From Clostridiales bacterium (GTDB lineage Bacteria; Bacillota; Clostridia; Saccharofermentanales; UBA5734): DNA of 6,593 bases. The first letter of the stretch is position 1. Every line of letters starts with the position of its first letter. The position numbers were made by a program, and so were the translations under genes. The notes under the pieces were generated by a model. The model did no database searches and was not told where the DNA came from. It saw only the letters and a list, made by a program, of their open reading frames with translations. Below are positions 1-5,510 of the stretch, in pieces. The stretch lies in assembly GCA_003532195.1 (NCBI GenBank), contig DOFA01000094.1, positions 11,994-18,586 of the forward strand. Direction: 5' to 3'.

Positions 1-199
1 CTTCGATGGTTTGATGATGATAGCTGTAGCCGGAACCGTTATCGCCGCCGGTGATTGTATCGGGGCTGAGCTGAACCATCCCGGACGGCCGCGCCGCGCC
101 GGGATAGGTCTTGCCGCCGCCATGATAGCTGGTTGTCTGGACATCGCCGATCGTTCCGGTGCTGGTATCGACATAGTTTACCCATTCAAGTGGCTGCAT
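1..199 (-). CDS. GH92 family alpha-mannosidase, N-terminal part (partial, runs off left edge)
   Basis: Reading the minus strand from ATG at 199-197 gives 66 codons before the window ends. The protein opens MQPLEWVNYVDTSTG, then has GGGKTYPGAARPSGMVQLSP at residues 27-46 and GYSYHHQTIE at 57-66. This matches the start of glycoside hydrolase family 92, whose members share an early (V)NPFIGTG-like stretch, a TFPGA-PFGMVQLSPDT block and a GY.Y....I.GFS block. GH92 enzymes are calcium-dependent exo-acting alpha-mannosidases that trim alpha-linked mannose from glycans. The start is well fixed: an in-frame TAA lies at 229-227, no other ATG, GTG or TTG lies between, and AAGG at 210-207 sits 7 nt upstream as ribosome binding site. 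The family core begins almost at residue 7, so there is no room for a signal peptide and the enzyme should be cytoplasmic. The catalytic domain lies outside the window, so linkage specificity cannot be judged. It lies 58 bp downstream of the transporter gene on the same strand. Confidence 0.85.
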   Translation of the reverse strand, partial: MQPLEWVNYVDTSTGTIGDVQTTSYHGGGKTYPGAARPSGMVQLSPDTITGGDNGSGYSYHHQTIE

Positions 200-257
200 A
201 AGACCGCCTTGTACATGTAATATGATTTATTGCTCGTTTTTATCGCGCGTTGGCCGA

Positions 258-2012
258 TTACCGCGAGAACATCGCGATGATCGCCAGGATCGTACCGGTG
301 ATACCCTCGCCGCCGAGAAGTCCGGCCGCGATGACGTTGCCGGTGGTTGTATCGGCTGCTTTTTCCTTGCGGATAAGATCGAGTATGAACCGGATCAGCC
401 CGCCGAGGAATATTGCCGCTGCCAGGCCGATATTCAACAACATGCCGATGCCGATGATCATAGCCGGCACTTTGCGCAGGTAGAGCAGACATCCAAGCAG
501 GGCGGCGACCAGGAAGACGAAATTATCGCCGATGCCGCTGACCATGGCGCTGACGCTGATTGCCTGGGCGGCGGTCAGGGCTTCGTTGGCGCCGAAGACG
601 CCGCCATACTGGACGATCACGGCAAACATCGCCACAGAGGCCACCAGGGTGCCGACGATGCCGCCGAAGATCTGGGAAACCAGTTGGGCGTTCGGATTGG
701 TGCCGATCAGCGCGCCGGTCTTGTAATCGTTGAGCAGGTCGCCGGCATAACCGCAGGCGACGGCAACCGCGGCCGCGACAAAAAAGGCTCCGATCGTATC
801 GACATCAACGAACAAGCGGATCGCGAGCAATATCAGGATACCAAAAATCTCCATTGGATTGATGCCGGTCTGGCCGGTGATGGTCGCCGACATGGCGGTC
901 GCCACCAGGACGCCCAGCATCAGCAGCGCCGCCGCCAGCGGGCTGAGGCCGGCAAAGATGCTCAGGGCATAGGACAGGGCGACTGTGATCAGGATCAGCA
1001 GGCCCAGGCTGAACCGCCGGGACTGGCCTGCCAGCCGGCCGGCAGGGAAATCACCGGCAGCCGGCGAGCCGGTGACCGGGGCAACTGCCTCGACAGACGC
1101 GGCGACCGCTTTCCGGCGCCGGAACAGGGATCGCAGGAAGGTGATCAGGATGCCGGCGCCGCTGCCGACCATCAGCCCGATCGCGGCGGTCAGCGTAAAA
1201 GCACCGGCTGCGGCGGCGTCCGGAAAGGCGTGCCATTCGATCCCCAGTTTATTGATGATAAAATTGGTGAATATCGCTCCGCCCAGCCAGTAGGACGTGT
1301 ATTCAATGCCGATGATATAGCCGATGCCGATGCCCATCGGCGATAAGGTCAGGCTGACCGGAACTTTCCAGAGCAGCCCGCTGATTGCCTGTGGAAATCC
1401 GGCGACTTTATCGCGCAGATAGGTGAAGATGGCCGTCAGGCCAAGCGCGGCAAACAGGATGCCGGCTTTGCGGCCGCCCTTGTCGCCGGCGCTAAGGGCT
1501 TCGGCGGCTGCCGTGCCGATCGGGTAGGGCAGCTTTTCCTGTTCGACAAATCGCGGGCGCAGATACCAGCAAAGCAAAGACCCCAGGATCATGCCGGTGA
1601 AAGCGATCAGCAGCACCGGCCAGAATTTCGGAAAAAACCAGCCGGCCAGACTGCTCTCGGCGGCGTCGTAAGGTTTATAGGCGCCGGAAATCCAAAGGCC
1701 GGGAATCGTGAAGGCCAGGCCGCCGGCGACCATGGCGCCGGCTGACATGCCGGTCTGGGCGATGTTGATCTCATTGAGGCTGGTCTTGCCGAGCGCTTTC
1801 AGCAGCGCCATCGACAGAACGGCAACAAAGATGGTCGGCCAGGGCAGGGCGCTCATTTTCAGCGCCACATAGACGGAACTGGCCGTGATGATCACCGAAC
1901 CGATCATGCCGATGACCACAGCCCGCAAAGTCAATTGACTGATTCCCAGAAAGCCCTTGCTGTCCGGACCGGAACCGGCGCCTCCCGCAGCTTGATTGCC
2001 GTTAGTGCTCAT
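258..2012 (-). CDS. OPT family oligopeptide (or metal-chelate) transporter
   Basis: This 584-residue polytopic membrane protein belongs to the prokaryotic OPT/YSL family of secondary transporters, which take up oligopeptides or metal chelates, probably proton-coupled. Family blocks visible are NEINIAQTGMSAGAM at 80-94, EQEKLPYPIGTAAAEAL near 157-173, TGQTGINPMEIFGI at 379-392, NDYKTGALIGTNPNAQ at 428-443 and IAAGLLGGEGI at 561-571. Hydrophobic segments run through most of the chain. A charged, low-complexity stretch at about 295-335, with FRRRK near its start, is likely a cytoplasmic loop between the two halves. The N-terminal 20 residues are Gly/Ser/Ala-rich and soluble. The length is close to the family's usual 600 or so. 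The open frame continues 209 codons upstream to 2639, but ATG at 2012-2010 is preceded by GGAGGGG, the homology starts there, and the extension lies antisense to hpf. The substrate cannot be told from sequence; the adjacent GH92 gene hints at glycan-linked peptides, which is inference only. Confidence 0.93.
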   Translation of the reverse strand: MSTNGNQAAGGAGSGPDSKGFLGISQLTLRAVVIGMIGSVIITASSVYVALKMSALPWPTIFVAVLSMALLKALGKTSLNEINIAQTGMSAGAMVAGGLAFTIPGLWISGAYKPYDAAESSLAGWFFPKFWPVLLIAFTGMILGSLLCWYLRPRFVEQEKLPYPIGTAAAEALSAGDKGGRKAGILFAALGLTAIFTYLRDKVAGFPQAISGLLWKVPVSLTLSPMGIGIGYIIGIEYTSYWLGGAIFTNFIINKLGIEWHAFPDAAAAGAFTLTAAIGLMVGSGAGILITFLRSLFRRRKAVAASVEAVAPVTGSPAAGDFPAGRLAGQSRRFSLGLLILITVALSYALSIFAGLSPLAAALLMLGVLVATAMSATITGQTGINPMEIFGILILLAIRLFVDVDTIGAFFVAAAVAVACGYAGDLLNDYKTGALIGTNPNAQLVSQIFGGIVGTLVASVAMFAVIVQYGGVFGANEALTAAQAISVSAMVSGIGDNFVFLVAALLGCLLYLRKVPAMIIGIGMLLNIGLAAAIFLGGLIRFILDLIRKEKAADTTTGNVIAAGLLGGEGITGTILAIIAMFSR

Positions 2013-2017
2013 AATGA

Positions 2018-2024
2018 CCCCTCC
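2018..2024 (-). promoter_or_regulatory. Ribosome binding site of the OPT transporter gene
   Basis: On the minus strand GGAGGGG lies 5 nt before ATG 2012-2010. It is the strongest Shine-Dalgarno match in this frame and fixes a 584-residue product rather than the 793-residue open frame. Confidence 0.8.
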
Positions 2025-2042
2025 ACCAGAAAAAGTACTTCC

Positions 2043-2048
2043 ATTATA
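2043..2048 (-). promoter_or_regulatory. Promoter -10 box of the OPT transporter (leftward)
   Basis: A perfect TATAAT on the minus strand lies 30 nt upstream of the OPT start codon, with the Shine-Dalgarno site between. The -35 region is poor: the best candidate is TGTTCA at a 16-nt spacing, matching TTGACA at three of six positions. Expression may therefore need an activator. The sequence after the box is GGAAGTA, similar to that after the hpf and DUF362 -10 boxes. Confidence 0.6.
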
Positions 2049-2080
2049 GCAGAACAGATTATTTTGAACAGGAATCAAGA

Positions 2081-2088
2081 TCGTACGA
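2081..2088. promoter_or_regulatory. 8-bp palindrome TCGTACGA midway between divergent promoters (candidate operator)
   Basis: The perfect palindrome TCGTACGA is centred 39 bp from the centre of the leftward -10 box and 39 bp from the centre of the rightward -10 box. It would sit near -46 for both transcripts, a plausible site for a shared regulator. Short palindromes do occur by chance, so this is a weak call resting mainly on the symmetric position. Confidence 0.25.
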
Positions 2089-2120
2089 ATCATGGCTACA
2101 CGACGGCCGCCTGTATGCGG

Positions 2121-2126
2121 TATAAT
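2121..2126 (+). promoter_or_regulatory. Promoter -10 box of hpf
   Basis: A perfect TATAAT lies 72 nt upstream of the hpf start codon. No good -35 hexamer exists at 16-18 nt spacing (for example acacga at 17), and the TG is too far from the box to make a standard extended -10. A transcript starting near 2133 would carry a leader of about 65 nt. Confidence 0.55.
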
Positions 2127-2181
2127 AGAAGCAAGGGAACACCGCAACAAAGGAACCTTGACAGAACCGAAAATTTGATTC

Positions 2182-2190
2182 AGAAGGGAG
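2182..2190 (+). promoter_or_regulatory. Ribosome binding site of hpf
   Basis: AGAAGGGAG lies 8 nt before ATG 2199. The frame is open upstream to 1935, so this site together with family alignment sets the true start. The in-frame ATG at 2115 precedes the -10 box and cannot be used by this promoter. Confidence 0.75.
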
Positions 2191-2198
2191 CGGTCTAC

Positions 2199-2735
2199 AT
2201 GAAGATCAACATCAATGGCAAAGGCATCAAGGTAGGTGACCAGCTGCACCAGCGCATCGAAGAGAAGCTGGGGAAATTCAACCGGTTTTTTGGCGACGAC
2301 ACAATAGCCAACGTTAAAGTGCGTCCGGAGAAAGACCAGAAATGCATCGAGGTCACGCTCAAGATCCAGAAACACTACTACCGGGCTGAAACGATTGCCG
2401 ATGACGTCTTCACGGCTCTTGATCTGGCGGTTGAAGTCCTCGAAGGCCAGATCCGCAAGCACAAGACCAAAATCGAGAAGCAGATCCACGACTATGCCTA
2501 CATGAAGGAATACCTGAAAACGCAGCCCACGCCGCCGGCCGAGGCCGTTGAGGAACCCAAGATCATCAAGAGGAAGACTTTTGATATCATCCCGATGGAT
2601 CCCGATGAAGCGGTCTTGCAGATGGAGATGCTGGGGCACAGCTTCCTGCTCTATCTGGATATGGATACAGAGAAAGTCTGCGTGGTGTATAAACGCAAAG
2701 ACGGAAATTACGGCATCATCGAACCCCAGTACTAA
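2199..2735 (+). CDS. hpf: Ribosome hibernation promoting factor, long form
   Basis: This 178-residue protein binds the 30S subunit near the decoding centre and, in the long form, pairs two 70S ribosomes into inactive 100S dimers during slow growth or stress. The N-terminal HPF/RaiA domain spans about residues 1-95 (MKININGKGIKV, then EEKLGKFNRFF, then a basic helix IRKHKTKIEKQI near 85-96). A proline- and glutamate-rich linker covers about 108-120. The C-terminal dimerisation domain covers about 121-177, with the family signatures KRKTFDIIPMDPDEAVLQME (124-143), LGHSFLLYLDMD (145-156) and VVYKRKDGNYGIIEP (162-176). Length is typical for the long forms of Gram-positive bacteria (about 180-190). 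It appears to be a single-gene unit, with its own -10 box upstream and a strong terminator downstream. Nothing is truncated or unusual in the protein. Confidence 0.96.
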   Translation: MKININGKGIKVGDQLHQRIEEKLGKFNRFFGDDTIANVKVRPEKDQKCIEVTLKIQKHYYRAETIADDVFTALDLAVEVLEGQIRKHKTKIEKQIHDYAYMKEYLKTQPTPPAEAVEEPKIIKRKTFDIIPMDPDEAVLQMEMLGHSFLLYLDMDTEKVCVVYKRKDGNYGIIEPQY

Positions 2736-2751
2736 ATCCTTGTTAGAAAGC

Positions 2752-2768
2752 GGCGCCTGTGCGGCGCC
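2752..2768 (+). other. Small GC hairpin just after hpf
   Basis: GGCGCC at 2752-2757 pairs with GGCGCC at 2763-2768 around a 5-nt loop. It begins 16 nt after the hpf stop codon and precedes the main terminator hairpin by 3 nt, making a tandem pair. It has no U-tract of its own and may protect the 3' end or assist release. Confidence 0.45.
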
Positions 2769-2771
2769 AAT

Positions 2772-2804
2772 ACAGGGCCGGTCCGGCGGACCGGCCCTGT
2801 TTTT
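2772..2804 (+). terminator. Intrinsic terminator of hpf
   Basis: A perfect 13-bp stem is formed by ACAGGGCCGGTCC (2772-2784) and its complement (2788-2800) around the triloop GGC, and the run TTTTT ends the structure at 2804. This is a textbook rho-independent terminator for rightward transcription. The other strand lacks a U-tract, so it should work in one direction only. It separates hpf from pcrA. Confidence 0.93.
2778..2794. repeat. 17-bp palindrome, copy 1 (inside hpf terminator)
   Basis: CCGGTCCGGCGGACCGG is self-complementary around a GGC centre and recurs exactly at 2932-2948. Here the outer stem is extended by ACAGGG and CCCTGT. Confidence 0.9.
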
Positions 2805-2896
2805 GCGCCGTCCGCAGGGAAATCAAGCTGGTGCCCGACTGTCGTCCGATTGTCTAGGAATAGCCGCAAAAATAGCTCATATGTTCGGGCCGGTTG

Positions 2897-2905
2897 TGGT
2901 ATACT
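2897..2905 (+). promoter_or_regulatory. Extended -10 promoter of pcrA
   Basis: TGGTATACT fits the extended -10 pattern TGnTATAAT with one mismatch. There is no clear -35 at 16-18 nt upstream (tcatat at 17), which extended -10 promoters can tolerate. Transcription would start near 2912, leaving a leader of about 60 nt that contains the hairpin at 2928-2952. Confidence 0.55.
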
Positions 2906-2927
2906 GTTTCTCTGAACAATGAATTTT

Positions 2928-2952
2928 TGTTCCGGTCCGGCGGACCGGAACA
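2928..2952 (+). other. 11-bp hairpin in the pcrA leader
   Basis: TGTTCCGGTCC (2928-2938) pairs perfectly with 2942-2952 around the triloop GGC. It lies between the expected transcription start and the Shine-Dalgarno GGAGG at 2958-2962, ending 5 nt before it. No run of U follows, so it is not a classical terminator. Possible roles are mRNA stabilisation, control of ribosome access, or a protein-binding site in DNA; none is demonstrated. Confidence 0.7.
2932..2948. repeat. 17-bp palindrome, copy 2 (inside pcrA leader hairpin)
   Basis: This is an exact second copy of the palindrome at 2778-2794. Its outer arms are TGTT and AACA instead of ACAGGG and CCCTGT, yet still pair with each other. Confidence 0.9.
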
Positions 2953-2957
2953 CAGGC

Positions 2958-2962
2958 GGAGG
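2958..2962 (+). promoter_or_regulatory. Ribosome binding site of pcrA
   Basis: GGAGG lies 10 nt before ATG 2973 and decides for this start. The upstream in-frame ATG at 2919 has no Shine-Dalgarno site and would lie only about 7 nt from the predicted transcription start. Confidence 0.75.
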
Positions 2963-2972
2963 ACATCTTTTC

Positions 2973-5378
2973 ATGGATCTGTTTGACCAGATTATCGAGT
3001 CCGCACAGCAGTCTCAGCCTCAGCTGCAGCAGCACCGGCGGCCGGCAACCGATCCCGCCCGCCTGCTGGCCGGGCTGAATCCGCAGCAGGCGGAGGCGGT
3101 TCAGCATGGCGAAGGCCCGCTGCTGATCCTTGCCGGCGCCGGTTCGGGCAAAACCCGGGTGATCACGCACCGGATAGCCTGGCTGGTCAGCATGCGCGGT
3201 GTCCGGCCTTCGGAAATCCTGGCGATCACTTTTACCAATAAGGCGGCCGCCGAAATGAAATCCCGCATCGAGGACCTGGTCGGCCCGGCCAGCCTGGCTA
3301 TGTGGATCGGAACCTTCCATGCCATGATGCTGCGCATTTTGCGTCGGTTTGCCGCTTTACTCGGTTACGACCGCAGTTTTACGATCCTTGATGTCGACGA
3401 TCAGCAAAAAATTATCAAGAGCTGTCTGACCGAATTGAATTACGATGAAAAAGCTTTTGCGCCCAAGGTTGTGCACAGCCAGATCAGCGCCGCCAAAAAC
3501 GCGCTGACCGGCGCCGATCAGTATGCCCGGGAAGCCGGCCAGGATTTTCGGCTCAGCCGGATCGCCAAGGTTTACTCGCTGTATCAGGACAAATTGAAAA
3601 AGAGCAACAGCATGGATTTCGACGACATTCTCTACGAAGCTGTGCGTCTGCTGAGCGATCATCCGGAGGTCCTGGCCGAGTATCAGGACCGGTTCCGCTA
3701 TATCCTGGTCGACGAGTACCAGGACACCAATCATGCCCAGTACCGCCTGGTCCGGTTGCTGTCCGACCGGCACCGCAACCTGTGCGTCGTCGGCGATGAC
3801 GACCAGTCCATTTACAGCTTCCGCGGCGCGAATATCCAGAACATACTTGACTTTGAGAAAGACTTCAAAGGTTGCAAAGTCATCAAGCTGGAGCAAAATT
3901 ACCGCTCCACCGCCATGGTGCTCAATGCCGCCAATGCGGTCATTAAAGAAAACAAGGGCCGCAAGGCGAAGAAGCTCTGGACCAGTTCCGGCGCCGGTGA
4001 GCTGATCACCTTCCTGAGGGCGGAAAACCACAGCGAAGAAGGCCGGTATATCGCCGCGGAGATCAACCGCCTGGTGACCCGGGCCGACAGCGCCTGCGCC
4101 TATCGCGACATCGCGGTGCTCTACCGGCTGAACGCCCTGTCGCGCAGCCTGGAGTCGGCTTTGCGCGAGCAGGGCATACCTTACCGGATCTTCGGCGGCA
4201 TGCGCTTCTATGACCGCAAGGAGATCAAGGACGTCCTGGGCTACCTGCGATTAATCCTGCTGCCCGGCGACGACCTGGCGCTGAACCGGATCATCCAGGT
4301 GCCCCGGCGCGGGATCGGCGACATGACGCTCGAGCAGCTCGCCTTTCTGGCTGCCCGGGAAGGGAAAAGCCAGCTGGCCATCTGCGCCGAGGCGGCCGTT
4401 TACCCGGAACTGCAGCGCGCCGCAGCCCGGCTGCAGGCATTTGCCGGCCAGATCAGCCAGTTCCGCTCCCGATTGCTGGCCAATGATCTCAGTCTGGCCG
4501 AGTATATCGAATGGGTGGAAAGTGAATCCGGGCTGGTGCAGGAACTGGTCGACCAGCAGGGAAAAAGCCGGCTTGACGATCCGGTGGACCGGATTGAGAA
4601 CCTGAAGGAACTCCTTTCGGACGCCCTGGAATTCACCGCCGGCCGACAGGAACTGCGCGCCCTGGACCAAGCCGGCGGGCTGGCCCCGGAAGACCAGGAT
4701 CTGCTGGCGGAGGATCTGCCCAGCGTTCTCGCTTCCTTTTTGGAGCGGGCCGCTCTCTATGCGGAAATGGACGAAGACCGCGAGAACCAGGATTATGTCC
4801 GCCTGATGACGATCCACAGCGCCAAGGGGCTGGAGTTTGGCACCGTCTTTCTGGTTGGCGCCGAAGAAGGTCTTTTCCCGGGCTACCGTTCCATGGAGAA
4901 CGAGGCAGATATTGAAGAAGAACGCCGCCTGGCCTATGTGGCGATCACCCGGGCCAAACGCAAGCTGTATATCACGACCGCCCGCTCCCGGCTGGTTTTC
5001 GGCCAAACGCAGAATCTGTCCGTATCCCGCTTTGCCCAGGAAATCCCGAGCCAATGTCTGGAAGAAATCGGCGGTTCCCGCTTCCGGGACACCGGCGCCG
5101 AATTCGGCCGGAGCGCACAGGCCGGCGGATCGAGGTTCCCCGGCATGCCGGAGCAAAATCGCCGCATCCCGGACCTGATTCGGCCGGCGGCGCCCAACCC
5201 GCGCACCTCGTCGCCGATCGACCTGCGGAAAGGCGACACAGTGCGCCATGCCCGGTTTGGTTCCGGTCGCATTGTCTCCTGTGAGCCGGTTGCCGGCGAC
5301 GCCATCGTGATCATCGAATTCGAGTCCGGCGAACGCAAGCGCCTGCTCGCCCGCATGGCCAACCTGGAAAAAATCTGA
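2973..5378 (+). CDS. pcrA: ATP-dependent 3'-5' DNA helicase PcrA/UvrD
   Basis: This 801-residue superfamily 1A helicase unwinds DNA in excision repair, plasmid replication and removal of blocked forks or stalled RNA polymerase. All motifs are intact: Q motif LNPQQ at 35-39, Walker A AGAGSGKT 54-61, Ia TFTNKAAAEM from 86, Ib GTFH 113-116, II DEYQDT 247-252, III GDDDQSIYSFRG from 274, IV LEQNYRST from 306, the YRxNxxSR and FYDRKEIKD (412-420) blocks, V MTIHSAKGLEF 612-622, and VI with YVAITRAKR around 655-663 including the arginine of TRAK at 660. A Tudor-like tail starts near GDTVRHARFGSGRI (754) and ends MANLEKI; it is typical of Gram-positive PcrA and is linked to RNA polymerase contact. The protein is longer than the usual 720-750 because of a glutamine-rich N-terminal extension (12-20) and a disordered linker of about 75 residues before the tail. 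Start chosen at ATG 2973 by GGAGG; ATG 2919 would add 18 residues encoded by the leader hairpin. Confidence 0.97.
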   Translation: MDLFDQIIESAQQSQPQLQQHRRPATDPARLLAGLNPQQAEAVQHGEGPLLILAGAGSGKTRVITHRIAWLVSMRGVRPSEILAITFTNKAAAEMKSRIEDLVGPASLAMWIGTFHAMMLRILRRFAALLGYDRSFTILDVDDQQKIIKSCLTELNYDEKAFAPKVVHSQISAAKNALTGADQYAREAGQDFRLSRIAKVYSLYQDKLKKSNSMDFDDILYEAVRLLSDHPEVLAEYQDRFRYILVDEYQDTNHAQYRLVRLLSDRHRNLCVVGDDDQSIYSFRGANIQNILDFEKDFKGCKVIKLEQNYRSTAMVLNAANAVIKENKGRKAKKLWTSSGAGELITFLRAENHSEEGRYIAAEINRLVTRADSACAYRDIAVLYRLNALSRSLESALREQGIPYRIFGGMRFYDRKEIKDVLGYLRLILLPGDDLALNRIIQVPRRGIGDMTLEQLAFLAAREGKSQLAICAEAAVYPELQRAAARLQAFAGQISQFRSRLLANDLSLAEYIEWVESESGLVQELVDQQGKSRLDDPVDRIENLKELLSDALEFTAGRQELRALDQAGGLAPEDQDLLAEDLPSVLASFLERAALYAEMDEDRENQDYVRLMTIHSAKGLEFGTVFLVGAEEGLFPGYRSMENEADIEEERRLAYVAITRAKRKLYITTARSRLVFGQTQNLSVSRFAQEIPSQCLEEIGGSRFRDTGAEFGRSAQAGGSRFPGMPEQNRRIPDLIRPAAPNPRTSSPIDLRKGDTVRHARFGSGRIVSCEPVAGDAIVIIEFESGERKRLLARMANLEKI

Positions 5379-5379
5379 G

Positions 5380-5413
5380 CCGGTGAAAACCTCATTTGCA
5401 GGTTTGCCGGTTT
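5380..5413 (+). terminator. Possible weak terminator after pcrA
   Basis: AAACCT (5387-5392) pairs with AGGTTT (5400-5405) around a 7-nt loop, and CCGG at 5380-5383 can close on CCGG at 5407-5410 across a small internal loop. Only TTT then CT follows, so termination would be inefficient, and some read-through into the next gene is possible. Confidence 0.35.
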
Positions 5414-5430
5414 CTGCGGCAGCCGCCGGA

Positions 5431-5457
5431 TTGTCAGGCTGACCTCTATGATATAAT
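5431..5457 (+). promoter_or_regulatory. Promoter of the DUF362 gene
   Basis: TTGTCA (5431-5436, five of six matches to TTGACA) is followed after 15 nt by a perfect TATAAT (5452-5457) preceded by TGA, a full extended -10. The spacing is shorter than the ideal 17, which the extended -10 may offset. The following GAAGCAA is also found one base further downstream of the hpf -10 box. Confidence 0.65.
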
Positions 5458-5477
5458 GAAGCAAATATCTTTCTCAC

Positions 5478-5490
5478 CCCGCAGAGCGGG
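5478..5490 (+). other. Small hairpin in the DUF362 leader
   Basis: CCCGC (5478-5482) pairs with GCGGG (5486-5490) around AGA. It ends 7 nt before the Shine-Dalgarno GAGG at 5498-5501, a placement resembling that of the larger hairpin in the pcrA leader. The stem is short, and its role is unknown. Confidence 0.35.
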
Positions 5491-5510
5491 CAGGATCGAG
5501 GTAGCGCCGC

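Noticed and set aside
178..216. 12-residue open frame on the minus strand overlapping the GH92 start (possible leader peptide)
   Set aside because: There is no Shine-Dalgarno site before its ATG, and there is no regulatory hairpin pair around it.
200..257. Gap between transporter and GH92 gene, checked for a terminator
   Set aside because: No stem followed by a U-tract is present on the minus strand. The AAAAA run near 241-236 is not preceded by a hairpin.
222..1346. Long plus-strand open frame of 374 codons opposite the transporter gene
   Set aside because: The translation is rich in Asp, Gln, Arg and Gly with no family resemblance. It mirrors hydrophobic codons on the other strand, as expected in a GC-rich membrane-protein gene, and has no ribosome binding site.
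2158..2163. Perfect TTGACA in the hpf leader
   Set aside because: No TATAAT-like hexamer lies 15-19 nt downstream, where the hpf ribosome binding site is found instead, so it is unlikely to be a promoter.
2013..2639. 209-codon upstream extension of the transporter frame on the minus strand, antisense to hpf
   Set aside because: It is a shadow of the hpf coding frame. The GGAGGGG site and family homology begin at 2012, and the TATAAT at 2048-2043 lies inside the extension.
4579..4594. Inverted repeat ATCCGG/CCGGAT within pcrA
   Set aside because: It lies inside conserved coding sequence with a 4-nt loop, and is expected from the CCGG-rich codon use of the window.
4251..5477. 408-codon minus-strand open frame opposite pcrA, and a 224-codon one at 3357-4031
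   Set aside because: Both are antisense shadows of a clearly coding helicase gene, with no recognisable domain.
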